DNA of 64,000 nt from Prorocentrum cordatum (Eukaryota > Sar > Dinophyceae > Prorocentrales > Prorocentraceae): contig CAUYUJ010014328.1 in the NCBI GenBank assembly GCA_963575745.1, positions 155,853 through 219,852 of the forward strand, given 5' to 3'. This document shows, one piece after another, positions 42,421-53,411 of this stretch. Positions within the stretch are counted from its first letter, which is position 1; each line of letters starts with the position of its first letter. The notes below the pieces were generated by a model. That model searched no databases. It saw nothing but the letters and a program-made list of their open reading frames with translations, and was not told where the DNA came from. Made by a program: the position numbers and the translations under genes.

Positions 42421-42640
42421 AAGCCCAAGAAACAGGCCATGGAGGCGAGCAGAACCCCAGACGGCACCAGCTGACACCCAAGGGAGCTCACGACGGCCCA
42501 CGATGGCCCCGCAGTGTTCCACTGAGCCAGAGAACGGCCCAAGAGTGCCCCAAAAGGCCCCCAAGACAACCCAACAGGACCTCGCGCAAGCCCAATGCGG
42601 CCTGAGAGTAACCCGTGAGAGACCAAAGAGAGGCAAGAAC
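42420..42640. repeat. CCCCAAGA-type decamer repeats
   Basis: Copies of gcccaagagtgccccaaaag type, same family as at 1200-1640. Confidence 0.6.
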
Positions 42641-42975
42641 AACTGACGCAGAATGAGGCAGAAACATAAGGGGACTCACGACGGGGGGGCGGAAGAGTGG
42701 GGGGGACGACAACGAAAACGAAGGAGTGCGCCCCGAAACGACGTGGATCAGCGTGTCACATGTTGCGGCCATTGCACGGGCATGGGCGACGATCTGTCGC
42801 CAGGAACGCGCCCCGCCGCGCATCGAAATTTCTGATGGAACTGGACGTCTCCAAGAGTGCGCGGGTCGGCAGCTGTTGCGGCTTGGGACGGCTGTGGCTG
42901 TTGCGCAGCTGGCGCAGCTGATATCCAAGAAGCCGTCGCGGCTGCTGCGGCTTGGAACGCCTGCGCGGGGGGGCC

Positions 42976-43821
42976 CTAGTGCGCGCCTCCCACTCGAACC
43001 CGCTCTTGCCGCGCCGCTTCTGCTGCCTGGCGCCCCTCGCTCTGCGCGTAGTGCACGAGGTTCTCGCGACGTCGGAAACTCCCGCCACCCTGGCCTATGG
43101 TGGATTTGCAACGAGCGCACGTGAACGCCGAGCACAACAAGCATACTGCAAATTGACCACCTGCGCAGCCCATGCAAGTTTCAGGCTTCAGGGTCACTGG
43201 GCTCGTCGCAGACAGGGTGGCGCTCCAAGACATCTTGTTTGTTGTCCAAAATTCGCACGCGCCACAAGTCATGACGTGCTTTGGGTAGTCGTGGCTGTTG
43301 ACGTGCTCCCCCAGGGCCATGGACGCAGGCTCGAACTTCTCGACTGCTTTGCTCGGGGCGGCCTCAGCCTTAGCCTGCGCTGTTTCAGCTACGGACGCCT
43401 CGCTGCTGGAGCCGCTGCCCTCTGCGGAGCCGCGGCTGGAGCTGCTGCTGGAACCGCAGCTGGAGCCATTTTTGCAACCGTCGGCCTCGGCAACCCCAGC
43501 GGCGTCGGCAACTCCGTCGGCGTAGTCGGCGTCGGCGTCGTCGGCGTCGGTCACTACTACGTCGGTTTCGGCGCCCGAGCTGTTGCAACCAGGGCTCGAG
43601 GGGGCCGCAGGGCTCGAGGGGGCCGCGCGGCTCGAGGGGGCCGCAAGTCTCGAGGAAACCGCGGAGTTCGAGGGGGGCGCGCGGCTCGAAGGGGCCGCAC
43701 GGCTCGAGGAAGCCGCGCGGCTCGAGGGGGCCGCGCGTTTCGAGGAGGCCGCAGGGCTGAAGTGGGCCGCGCGGCTCGAAGAGGGGCGCAGGGGACGACG
43801 ACATTGCCTGGCTTGAGCCAT
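42976..43821 (-). CDS. hypothetical Cys-rich, possibly zinc-binding protein
   Basis: An open frame of 281 codons. The N-terminal 85 residues come from a repeat of SRAAPSSRA type (43600-43800) and may not be real. An acidic Asp/Ala segment and a Ser/Ala segment follow. The C-terminal part is the best evidence of a gene: HVNSHDYPKHVMTCGACEFW, then CMGCAGGQFAVCLLCSAFTC and ARCK, giving four C-x2-C pairs that could hold two zinc ions. After that it is Gln/Glu/Arg-rich. I do not recognise the family. Start and end are uncertain, and the flanking sequence is repetitive. Confidence 0.4.
   Translation of the reverse strand: MAQARQCRRPLRPSSSRAAHFSPAASSKRAAPSSRAASSSRAAPSSRAPPSNSAVSSRLAAPSSRAAPSSPAAPSSPGCNSSGAETDVVVTDADDADADYADGVADAAGVAEADGCKNGSSCGSSSSSSRGSAEGSGSSSEASVAETAQAKAEAAPSKAVEKFEPASMALGEHVNSHDYPKHVMTCGACEFWTTNKMSWSATLSATSPVTLKPETCMGCAGGQFAVCLLCSAFTCARCKSTIGQGGGSFRRRENLVHYAQSEGRQAAEAARQERVRVGGAH
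43600..43800. repeat. 27-30 bp tandem repeat (CTCGAGGGGGCCGCG)
   Basis: Units of ggctcgagggggccgcgcgg recur every 27-30 bp about seven times. Confidence 0.85.
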
Positions 43822-43824
43822 GTC

Positions 43825-43965
43825 GTACGGAAGATGATGGTGACGGTGCTGGTGCTGGTGATGGTGATGATGAAGCTGATGATGATGCTGTTGCTGCTGC
43901 TGCTGATGATGATGATGATGATCATGATGATGGTGCTGGTGCTGGTGGTGATGGAGATGATATGT
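43825..43965. repeat. GATGATG/GGTGCT microsatellite
   Basis: Trinucleotide runs of gatgat and gctgct with ggtgctggt interruptions. Confidence 0.9.
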
Positions 43966-44069
43966 GTTGTCTCTCTAGAAATAGGATGGTCACCATCATC
44001 ACCATCGACAACAGCATCACCAGGAAAACCAGACTGGTTGTCCTGGAGATCCCGAGGATGTCTCAAGCG

Positions 44070-45400
44070 AAACGGGCCTGAGCACTTCGCGAACAGCTTC
44101 TAGGAACCCTGAGTTGTGATCAGCCGAATCGGGCCAACGCACCTCAAGTCGGGGCATCTTGGAGCCTGGGGTTCCAAGGATATCTCAGTCGCGAGCACCT
44201 CGCGAAACGCATCTTGGAACCCAACGGTGTGAGGACGTGTTGGAAGAAATGTTCCAGAACACCTCACGTCAGGGCATCTCGGAGCTTGAACGCGACTGGA
44301 TCCCCATCAACACTCGGCTGGCACGCGCCAGAGGCGGCTTTGGACTCCGTTCGCTTGGTTCCCCAGACAACTGCGCTGACTGGGATTATGTTCAGATGTG
44401 CCGCGCTGTGCTGCGAGTTATGGGCGACGATACCTTCGCCCACACTGCTACCTTCGCCGCAGACTTTCGCACGAGACATCCTCACGACTCTGAGCTCAGA
44501 GATGCTCCGACCTGAGGTGGTCTGGCCAATTTCGCCTGAGACATCCTCTCAACTCTGGGCTCGGCAACTCCATGACCTGAGGTGGTGTTGCTCGTTTCGC
44601 GTGAGACATCCTCCCACCTTTGGGTTCCGAGATGCCGTGACCTGAGTGGTCCAGCCCTTTTCTCCAAAGGCATTTTCGCCACTCTGAGCTCAGAGATGCC
44701 CTGACCTGAGGTGGTCCAGCCAATTTCGCCTGAGACATCCTCGCAACGCTGAGCCCAACGATGCTGCGCGCGAGGTTGTCGGGCCAATTTCGCCTGAAAC
44801 ATCCTCGAAATTCTGGGTTTCGAGATGCTGCGCGCAGGGTGGTCTGGCCCGTTTCGCCAGAGACGTCTTCGCAACACTGCGCTCGAAGATGCCCTGATCT
44901 GACATGGTCCAGCCCGCCTCGCCTCAGACAATCTTACAACTCTGGGCTGAGAGATGCCGTGACCTGAGATGGTCCGGCCCTTTTCGCCTGGGACATATTC
45001 GATGGGGCTCCGAAGTGTCCGGACTTAAAGTGATCCAGCCAATTTTGCCTGCGATATCCTCGCCGCTCGGAGCTCACGGATGCCGCGCAAGAGGTTGCCC
45101 AGCCAATTGCGCCTGAGACATCCTCGCAACACCAGGGCTCGAAGATGCTGCACGGGAAGTGGTCCGACCAAGTTCGCCTGAGACATCCTCGCGCCTCCTG
45201 GGACATCCTCGCGACTCTGGGCTTGGAGACCTGCAATGGTCCAGCCTGTTTTGCCTGCGGCCTTCCTCGCAACTCTGATATCCGAGGTGCCGCGTGCGAG
45301 GTGGTCTGACCGACTGCGCCAGGGGCATCTTCCCGACTCTGACCTCCGAAATGCCGTTTCACCTGACACATCTGCGAAACTCTGGCCTCCCAGTTGTCGC
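44070..45400 (+). repeat. 64-bp degenerate tandem array, about 20 units
   Basis: The core tttcgcctgagacatcctcg recurs at roughly 64-bp steps (for example 44467, 44539, 44602, 44732, 44797, 44861, 45116). Each is followed by caactctgagctc and agatgccgtgacctgaggtgg. Confidence 0.85.
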
Positions 45401-45409
45401 GCTGGGGGT

Positions 45410-46160
45410 GCTTCCTCGTCGCCATCGTCGTCGTCGTCGGCGTCGTCATTGACATCGTACCCGTCGTCGTCATCTCCGTTGTCGTCGTCGTCGTCGTCTT
45501 CTTCTTCGTCGTCGTCATCACCACCGCTGTCCTCGTCGTCGCCGCCGCCGCCGAAGCCGCCGCTGTCGCCGCCGTCGTCGCCATTGTCTTGGGCATGGTC
45601 GTCGTCGGTGTCGTCGTTGCCGGCGCCGCCAAGGCCGCCGGCGCTGTCGTCATCGTTGTCGTCGTTGACATCATCGCGGCACGCGCCGCTTTCACCCTGG
45701 TGGTCGTGACAGCCGTCGCCGCCACCGTTTCCGATGATGGCGTCGTCGTCGTTGCGTGGTCCTTCTCCTCATTTTCTGCCTCGTCCCCGCCCTCCTCGTT
45801 GCCTTCTCATTATCTTGCCCCTGCCTTTCCCCCCCGTCGCTGGACCCCACATAAGGTTCACAAAAAATCCACAGAGGAAATCGACGTCGTCCACGTCGCC
45901 GCCGCAGCGGTGATCGTCGTCGCTGTCGTCGTCGTCGCATCGCCATCGTGGTCGCCGCCGCCGCCGCTGCCGTCGTCGCCGTCGTTGCGGTCGCCCCCGC
46001 ACACGTCGTCCGCGCCACCGTCGCCGTCGACGCTGTCGCGTCGTCATCTTACTCGTCGCTGTCGCCGCGTTCGTCGTACCGTAGTCGGCATCGCCTTCAC
46101 CGTCGCCGCTGCCACGGGGCGCTTCGTCGTCGCCGCCGTCGTCAACGCCGACGCCGCCAA
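45410..46160. repeat. GTC/GTCGCC trinucleotide block
   Basis: Interrupted (gtc)n and (gccgtc)n, about 750 bp, splitting the two 64-bp arrays. Long Val/Ala or Ser/Pro frames are compositional. Confidence 0.9.
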
Positions 46161-46439
46161 GGACTCTACAAAGGGAGTTCTACAATGGCGCAGCGACAGA
46201 ACCAGGGAATGCCCTTCAATGCTCTGCCTGCTCCTTGCGCGCGCTCGCCGCCCTCTTGGCGCCGCGGGAGCGCGTCGGCCGCCCCGCAGCGCGTGCGCTG
46301 GCTGCCCCCCGGCGGGAACATCATTTCGAATCCACTTGCCAACCACTCACCAGAACTGCTCGTCACAACCGTTCGTCAGGTCACAGGGGGGATGCGCAGA
46401 TTCCTTCGACGCCTATAAACAAAAAGAAGCAAAAGGAAA
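46161..46439. other. no recognisable gene
   Basis: Short unique stretch with no coding-like frame. Confidence 0.4.
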
Positions 46440-46935
46440 ACAACGAAGAGCTCTGAGTTACAAGGATGTCTCGGGCGAGTCGAAGATCACCATAGGTCAG
46501 GACATACATGGGCCCAGAGTTGCGACGATGTCTAAGGCGAAAAATGCCCCAAGCCAAGAGTTGCGAGGATGTCTCAGGCGAAACTGACAGGACCACCAGT
46601 TTCGTGGCATCTCGGGGCTCACAGATGCCGCAAGAAAGAGTGTCCGACCTCTTTCGCATGAGACGTCCTCGCAATTCTGAGCTCCCAGATGCCGTGACCT
46701 GAGGTCCAGCCCGTCTCGCCTAAAACACCCTCGTAACTCTGGGATCCTATGCCGTGACCTGAAATGGTCCAACCCCTTTCGCCTGAGACATCCTCGCAAC
46801 TCTGAACTCCCAGATGCCGCGCGAGCGTTGGTCCGGCCCGTTCGCCGGACGCATCCTCGCAACTCGAAACTCTCAGATGCCGTCACCTGATTTGGTCCGG
46901 CCCGTTTCGCCTGAAACATCCTTGCAAGTCTGGCT
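46440..46935. repeat. 64-bp array, second block with an orientation switch
   Basis: From 46440 to about 46590 the repeat core appears as its reverse complement (cgaggatgtctcaggcgaa). From about 46600 it returns to the plus orientation (cgcctgagacatcctcgcaa). Confidence 0.8.
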
Positions 46936-47110
46936 GTGGCTGGCGCTCTGGCGAGAATGCCATCCCAGAAAGGGGTGTGGCCGGCGCGCAGGCGACAGCA
47001 CCATTCCTTCGGCAGAACTGTTGCCGGCGCTCAGGCGACAGCGCACCACTCCCGATCAGGGATGTGGCCAGCGCTCAAGCGAGAGCAACATTCCGACACA
47101 GGAGCATGGC
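46936..47110. repeat. 44-bp tandem repeat, four units
   Basis: Units begin gtggctggcgctctggcgag, gtggccggcgcgcaggcgac, gttgccggcgctcaggcgac and gtggccagcgctcaagcgag. Confidence 0.85.
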
Positions 47111-47129
47111 TGGACTTCCAGGTGTAGGC

Positions 47130-47460
47130 CGCGCTGGCTGTCTTCCTCCTCCTCCTGCTGCTCCTCCTTCTAGTCCTTCTCCCCCTAGCTCTTCCCAAAC
47201 CTCCCCAGTCTTACCCCGTACTCCTCCTCCTCCTCCTCCTCCTCCGCCTCCTCCTCCTCCTCCTCCCCTTCTTTTGCCTCCTTGTCTCCTCTGCCCGCTT
47301 CTCCTGCGCCCTCCCCCCCCTCCCTTCCTCCTCCTTCTCCTTCTACCATTCCTTTGCCTCCTTGTCTCCTCTGCCTGCTTCCCCTCCTTCTCCTCCTCCT
47401 CCCCCTCCTGCTCCTCCTGCTCCTCCTCCTCCTCCTCCTCCTCCTCCTCCTCGAAAGAGC
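47130..47460. repeat. TCC microsatellite
   Basis: Interrupted (tcc)n block. The apparent poly-Pro and poly-Glu ORFs here are rejected. Confidence 0.9.
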
Positions 47461-47714
47461 GTCGACTCGGCTTGGGAACTGCGCGTGGCAGCCAAACTCT
47501 GAAAGTATGGGGGGGGAGGGGGAAGGAACGGCGGGACGGAAGGGGAGAGACGGAAGGAGTGGAGGACACGGAGGGGAAAGAGGAGTTTTTTACCTAACAG
47601 CGAAGACTGATAGGTTTCTAGTTGACTCAAAAGAGCTCACAAATCACTCCACAGGGGGGTCCGGGCAGGTGTTGGGGAGTTGCCGGGCGGCAGGGTGCCG
47701 GGATCGTTTTTCAC

Positions 47715-48075
47715 CAACAGTCACACACTTCGTGCTCTTCGACTTCCCAGAACTCCATTCCCAGGCCACATTCTGAATACCCGGATGCAACAGTCACTTC
47801 GTGCTCTTCGAGATCCCAGAACGCCATTCCCGGGCCACATTTAGAATAACCGGATGCAACGGTCACACACTTCGTGCTCTTCGACATCCCAGAACGCCAT
47901 TCCCGGGCTACATTTTGGATGCCCGGATGCAACAGTCACACACTTCGTGCTCTTCGAGTTCCCAAAACTCCATTCCCGGGCCACATTCTGGATGCCCGGA
48001 GCCAACTGTAGGCCACTTCCTGGTCTTCGAGTTCCCAGAACTCCATTCCCGGGCCACATTTTGAATAGCCAGACG
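47715..48075. repeat. 73-bp tandem repeat, five units
   Basis: Each unit carries acttcgtgctcttcgag, cccagaacgccattcccggg, ccacatt and a cggatgcaac segment. Units start near 47719, 47788, 47865, 47937 and 48010. Confidence 0.9.
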
Positions 48076-48139
48076 CTTCAGGAATTGCTAGTGGCACTGC
48101 AGTCCACTGCATTCAATCGTGCCACTGCATTCACTCACT

Positions 48140-49320
48140 GCTGGAGGAGGAGGAGGAGGAGGAGGAGGAGGAGGAGGAGGAGAGGAGGAGGATGACAGAG
48201 GGGAGGAGGAGGAGATTGGAGGACGAGGAGGAGGAGGAGGAGGAGGAGGAGGAGGCAGGAGGAGGAGGTAGGCAGGAGGAGGAGGAGGAGGAGGGGGAGG
48301 AGAGCACCTGGAGGAGGAGAAACGAGGACCACCAGGAGTAGGAGGAGAGGAGGAGGAGGAGGAGGAGAGGAGGAGGAAGAGACACCACGAGGAGGAAGGA
48401 GAGTCAAGTCGAGGAGGGACGAGGAAGAACCGAGGAGCGACACAGGCAAGAGGAGGGGAAGGCCGGATGAGAAGGGGGAGGGGGAGGGGGAGGAGGAGGT
48501 GGAGGGGGAGGAGGAGGAGGAGGAGGAGGAGGAGGAGGAGGAGGAGGAGGAGGAGGAGGAGGAGGAGGAGGAGGAGAGAGCACCAGGAGGAGGAGAACGA
48601 GGACCACCAGGAGGAGGAGGAGGAGGAGGAGGAGGACGAGGAGGCGGAGGAGGAGGAGAGAGCACCAGGAGGAGGAGGACGAACAAGACGAGGAGGACGA
48701 GAACGAGGACGAGCAGGAGGAAGAGGAGGAGGAGGAGGGAGGAGGAGGAGGAGGCGCAGGAGAAAGAGGAGGAGGGAGGAGAGAAACGAGGTACCACCAG
48801 GAGGAGGAGGAGGAGGATGAGGAGGAGGAGGAGAGGAGGGAGGAGGATGGAAACACCACGAGGAGGAGGACGAGCAAGACGAGGAGGACGAGAAGAGGGC
48901 GACAGGAGAGGAGGAGGAGGAGGAGACGGGGGAGGGGGAGGACTACCAGGAGGAGATTGAGGAGGAGGAGGAGAAGGAGGAGGAGGAGGAGGAGGAGGAA
49001 GAGGAGGAGGACGAAGGAGGAGGAGGAGAGGAGGGAGGAGGAGGAGGGGGGGGGGAGAGACCAGGAGGAGGAGAAGAGGACCACCATAGCAGGAGGAGGA
49101 GGAGGAGGAGGAGGAGGAGGAGGAGGAGTGGTGGGAAGAGCAAGACGAGGGACGACGAGAACGGGACGAGCAAGAGGAAAGGAGGAGGAGGAGGAGTAGG
49201 AGGAGGAGGAGGAGGAGCTGGAGAAAGAGGAGGAGGAGGAGGAGGAGGAGGAGCATGAGAAAGAAGACGAGCAGGAGGAGGACGAGGACGAGCAGGAGGA
49301 GGAGGAGGAGGACGAGCAGG
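48140..49320. repeat. GGA microsatellite block, about 1.2 kb
   Basis: Dense (gga)n with cca, acg and agc interruptions. Purine-only plus strand over long stretches. Frames of 150 to 500 codons on both strands are by-products. Confidence 0.95.
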
Positions 49321-49600
49321 AGGGGAGGGCGGCCGGCTGCCCCGGCCGGCTGCCCCTGCCGGCTGCCCCGACCGGCCGCGCTTGCGCCCGGCCGCGGAGC
49401 GCGGTCAAGGGAAGGGGGCGGGGGCCGGCGGTCAAGGTTGATACCCCCTCCTCGCTCGGTCCACTGCCTGCTCGCAGCAGTGGCACCAACACATGCACAA
49501 GAGATTCCTGCATGAACTGTTGTACTTGCATATATGATGGCCTTCGGCCAAAGTCGTGCGCACAAGGGCTCTGCGGAAGGCTCCCTAAGCTCGAGACGCT
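49321..49600. other. no recognisable gene
   Basis: Ccggctgcccc repeats at 49330-49375, then short unique sequence. Confidence 0.4.
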
Positions 49601-49609
49601 TTGAGTGCT

Positions 49610-49925
49610 CTGTAGTTTCCTCGTAGCCTCCTTTCCATGCCTTTGTAGCTTCCACGCACTCCTGCGTCGCCGAGTTTCTTCTTGCAGCGTCCTTGTCGTG
49701 TCGCGGGGTGCGTTTGCGTCACTTCGGTGTTGCTGCGCCTTGAGACGTGTCTCTGCTGCTTCTTCGTCTCACCGGGGACTCCAGCGTCACCGAATTTGTT
49801 CCCGTATTGCGCTTGTCGTTCCAGGTCGTGCGTACGCGCGCAGAATGTTTCTCTGCGGCGTCCTCGTCGCATCAGGATCTCCAGCGTCGCAGAATGCATC
49901 CTTGTAGCGCCTCTTCTTCCAGGGC
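49610..49925. repeat. degenerate repeat of about 80 bp, four units
   Basis: The segment ctccagcgtc(a/g)ccgaatttg and its variants recur near 49660, 49780 and 49880, with tgcagcgtcctcgtcg-like partners. Confidence 0.6.
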
Positions 49926-49929
49926 GGCG

Positions 49930-50740
49930 TGGTCCTGAGTCGCCGCGGACGACTCGCCGCGGACGGTTCCATTCGATTCCACGGGCGATCGTGCGCATGT
50001 AGTTTGCCACGCGCCTGCGCGCGCGGAGAGGGCCTGGGCGCCCTGTCGCCTGCGGGCGACCGCGCGGGTTAGTCCCCGCAAAAGCAAAAAAAGGCATTTC
50101 CACACGCCGGGTAAAGCCTAAAAGGGCTTTCGTCTGCCTGATCCTTGCCCCCCGCTTTCCTTCTCTTCTTTCATCGAAGTCAGAACCCCCGCCCCCTATG
50201 ACGTCCTCCGCTGGCCTGGGTGGTCTACTCAGGTCGCGGAGGGGGATAGGGGGGGCTCGTTGCCACGGCTGGTGCCTCGTTTTCACGACGGGGAGGGGGG
50301 GGTGCACCGTTCCCTCGGATGGGCACATCCCCCCCTCCAAGGGCCTCCGAGCCCTCCCTCTCCGTCCTTTTCTTCTCCCTTATCCTTCCCTCCCTCGCGG
50401 TTTTCGAAGCCTTTGGCGTCTCCGCCCACCAGAGCGGGGATCTCGACCCCCCAATGGGATTCGTGGAGCGGGGGGGGCCTTGAGAGGCCGAAACATTTTT
50501 GGGGGCGGGGCCACACAGCACACACATCACATCCATCGAGTCACGCACACATACAGCAACACGCTTTCTCGACTCCACAGGGGGGGTGCTTCGTGGAGGC
50601 ATCACTTGTAACTTTGAAATTCTGTAATCATTGCCGTTCTGGTTCAAAGAACGAGCAAAAGCGAGCCTTGTCCGCATCCGCTCACCCAGTCTCACCGTGC
50701 CGTGCACGGTGCTTCTCTGCCTGTGTCACTGTGCGCTCCA
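49930..50740. other. no recognisable gene
   Basis: Overlapping short frames. A pyrimidine-rich stretch lies at 50340-50400 and a short caca run near 50510-50565. This is the upstream flank of the RPA-like gene. Confidence 0.4.
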
Positions 50741-50764
50741 CGGTGATCCTCCGGGTGAGCTACC

Positions 50765-52503
50765 ATGGCTGCTGCTGCAGAACAGCCGACGTCTCCACTG
50801 GGTTTTCTCACGAAGAGCAGCGCCAAAACCCAAGACTTCCTTGTCCGAGTATACAAGCCCAGGGAGATCAAGTACTCGTACAAGAGCAGGAACAATGGGC
50901 AGCTAGTCCATGCAAACCGATTCACATGCATTCTGCTTGGCACAGACTCAGAGCACTATTGTGAGGCCATCCTCAAAGGAACTCAGCAGAAGTCCAAGCT
51001 GCTCTGAAAAAGTTCCCTCCGATGACGGCGTGGAAACTCTCCAGCGTCGGCCTGGACAGTCGGCAGCAGGACGCTTTTGTGCCGTGGTCGACCTCAAGCG
51101 CACAACCTGCACTCCAGTGCTCAAAAGCTCTCCGGAGGAGACCTCCTTGGCATCGGCGCCGGCTCCAGCGACTACAGAGGCAGACATGATGAACATCAAA
51201 TCGCAGCGTTGCTTCGATGTCATGGCTGTGGTTCATTCTGTTTCAGAAACCCGCACTCCCGCTGGCCACCCTCCAGTGGCAAGTGAACATCTGGTCGACG
51301 GCACACAGACGAGTAACTCCAAGACAGCGGAGGCTGTGATTGCAGTCTGGGGATCCACCAACATAGAGCTTTGTCGCTCTCACAAAGGACAACCGCTGCT
51401 GTTTCTCAACGTGGCGGGCAAATTCGACGTCAAACTGGAGCTGAACTTGTCGCAAGATCGCGTGGTGGATTCCGCATGCTCTTGTCCCAGAATGACTCAA
51501 CTACACGACTTAGCAGCCACTCAAGACTTCGCGATGGACCGGGAGCAGCTGACCTCCGCTCATGCGGGTACTTGGGATCCAGACCAGGCTTCGCAGATTC
51601 TCACCGGAGAAGCACTCCTCTCCTGCTGTGCCTTTTTGGCTATGGCGTCGGATGATCCGAATGCAAACTTGCCACTCTTGTTGCAGGTCAATGGGATGAG
51701 GCTTGAGGAACCGGAGCCAGCCGACTCTGTGTGGAGAACACAGGCGAGCGCGTGTTCTTTACGACTACTGCTCGTGATTTCAGTGGCTCGTGCAAAGTCG
51801 GCGTATCACAAGCGGCAGCCTTCGCCTTGACTGGCATTGACAGCATGCAAGAATTCAAAAAAGTTCTCGACGAGAAAGCTATCTCCTTCCCTCCACTGAG
51901 CAATTGTCGCATCATACGACGCGTGCGCAATGTGGCTGCGAATGCACAGGATGACACACCTCAACGGACTTTCTTCAACACGACTGTGGTGGCCGTTTCA
52001 CCGCTTCAGATATCGCACGCCCCGAATACGTCTTACAATGTCGTCTTGGAGATCCTGAAGCAGTGCCGCGAGAGCCAGGATGCAATGCTCGCGGCACAGC
52101 TCTCTGAGATACGGTCTTGTCCCTTCTTCGGCATGCGCGTGCAGTACTCACCAGCGGGTGGCGGGGGTGACGCTTCTCAGCTTACCCGGAACTGCCACTT
52201 GGCAGTCGTTCTCGTTCGTACCACGCAGAAGTCTCGGTGCGTATCCACTGCGGCTGGCTTCGTCGTGTCCACACCAGGTGTCACGGACGCTTCTGACGGT
52301 GAGTCTTCCCACTCAGTGACGATTACGGACACTGCTCAGTTGACAACTTGCTCTCGTTCAAAATGGATCCGCCCAACCGAGCGAAGCACAGAGTCTGCTT
52401 GTTGCTCATTACTGGCTGTTCAAAAGATGGCATGACGGTGCACAGCGTGACCCACATTGACGACTCCGTCGTGTCTGAGGCGCAGTACTTCATTAAAAAT
52501 TGA
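50765..52503 (+). CDS. RPA1-like single-strand DNA-binding protein, frame broken several times
   Basis: Start ATG at 50765 (MAAAAEQPTSPLGFLTKSS). Frame 2 reads TQDFLVRVYKPREIKYSYKS. Near 50985 it moves to frame 1 (AEVQAALKKFPPMTAWKL). Frame 3 then reads EAVIAVWGSTNIELCRSHKG and LLFLNVAGKFDVKLELNLSQ, a strand pattern like an OB fold of the RPA large subunit. Near 51725 it moves to frame 2 (FFTTTARDFSGSCKVGVSQA, IDSMQEFKKVLDEKAISFPP), resembling the C-terminal OB fold. A last switch near 52300 gives LLSFKMDPPNRAKHRVCLLL and stop at 52503. RPA70-like ORFs are known passengers of Helitrons in plants and animals, and this one sits directly upstream of a Rep/helicase gene on the same strand. The family call is inference from pattern. 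The breaks may be pseudogenisation, assembly indels or unseen introns. Confidence 0.5.
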
Positions 52504-52655
52504 GAACTTTGGGGACGCGCACAGAGCTTCAGCAATCAGGCGAGCATAAGCGGATGAATGAGTGGAGCACGACGCCGGAATCCGCCAAGAAGTGCCGCAT
52601 TCTTGAAAGCCACCCCTCAGGAGAAAGCTTGAGGTGAGCTTTCTCCTGTCTTGTC

Positions 52656-52944
52656 AGCGATGCTTCTCAGCTTGCTGGACATGGCAAGCGTCTTTGTCCT
52701 GCGCCTTGCGGGATGCCAACTAGGTTTGCCTCAAACATTTCGTTTGGTAGTTTCGTTGTTTCTGCGGTGCTTCTCAGCCTGCACTATTTACTGTTGTGGC
52801 GTCTGGTGCAAGAATAGTGTTTGCGGCCTGCATTCCTCCTCAGCCTGCCCGGGCTCCCTTGAGAGTGCCTGCACAGAGTTTCGGTCTGTGCTCACGTTGC
52901 CCAACGGATTCATTCACGTTCGCCTGCGGTGCTTCTCAGCCTGC
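52656..52944 (+). repeat. four copies of the GCGGTGCTYCTCAGCCTGC motif upstream of the helicase gene
   Basis: Copies at 52656-52674, 52764-52782, 52826-52848 and 52926-52944, with small changes. They lie between two genes, so the motif is not confined to recognised coding sequence. Confidence 0.75.
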
Positions 52945-53069
52945 ACTTCCTTTGCTTCAAGCGCCTGTTCTGCAGTCGTTCACAGTGCCTCGTTTACAGA
53001 GAATTTCGGTGTTTGAAAAACAAAACATTTCTGCATGTGTTTCTCTGGAATCTAAATCAGGTCATGGCC

Positions 53070-53310
53070 GTGCTTCATTGCAAGACAACCCCCATATTCG
53101 TAGCAGTGTCGAAATCAGACGTTCGCTCAGTTATAAAAGCGTTGATAGCAGTGTCTCGTTTTCGGACGCCTCATTGTATATCAACTCTGGCTGTGCCTCA
53201 TTTCAAGACACCTTCCATGTGCGTAGCAGTGTCGGTATCAGAGGTTCCTGCAGTTATAAAAGCGTTGATAGCAGTGTCTCGTTTTCGGACGCCTCATTGC
53301 CTAGAGCTAT
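53070..53310 (+). repeat. 123-bp tandem repeat, two units
   Basis: Both units contain cgtagcagtgtc, cagttataaaagcgttgata and gcagtgtctcgttttcggac. The core gttgatagcagtgtctcgtt is the same as in the 33-bp repeats of the putative intron at 56581-57063. Confidence 0.85.
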
Positions 53311-53370
53311 CTTGCCATCTTGCCTAGAGCTATCTTGCTAAATGTCTCCGTAGCCATATTGCCTAGAGCT
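53305..53370 (+). other. possible relict spliced-leader sequence
   Basis: 53347-53368 reads tccgtagccatattgcctag plus ag. From memory, the dinoflagellate spliced leader is TCCGTAGCCATTTTGGCTCA plus AG; 18 of 22 positions agree. Two partial copies (ttgcctagagctatc) precede it at about 53306 and 53321. Relict leaders in tandem are a known trace of retroposed trans-spliced mRNAs. It lies 44 bp before the ATG at 53412. Confidence 0.4.
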
Positions 53371-53411
53371 ATCCTTACAAAGGAACTTCCCAGCACCCAC
53401 TGTACACAGTA

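Noticed and set aside
44070-48075. CRISPR-like repeat arrays
   Set aside because: Units are degenerate and contiguous without unique spacers of constant length, and no cas genes occur; this is a eukaryotic genome.
48135-49655. Frames of 375-506 codons across the GGA block
   Set aside because: Pure trinucleotide repeat; simultaneous open frames on both strands.
53120-53290. TATAAA words as core promoters
   Set aside because: They recur with the 123-bp repeat unit, and dinoflagellates generally lack TATA promoters.
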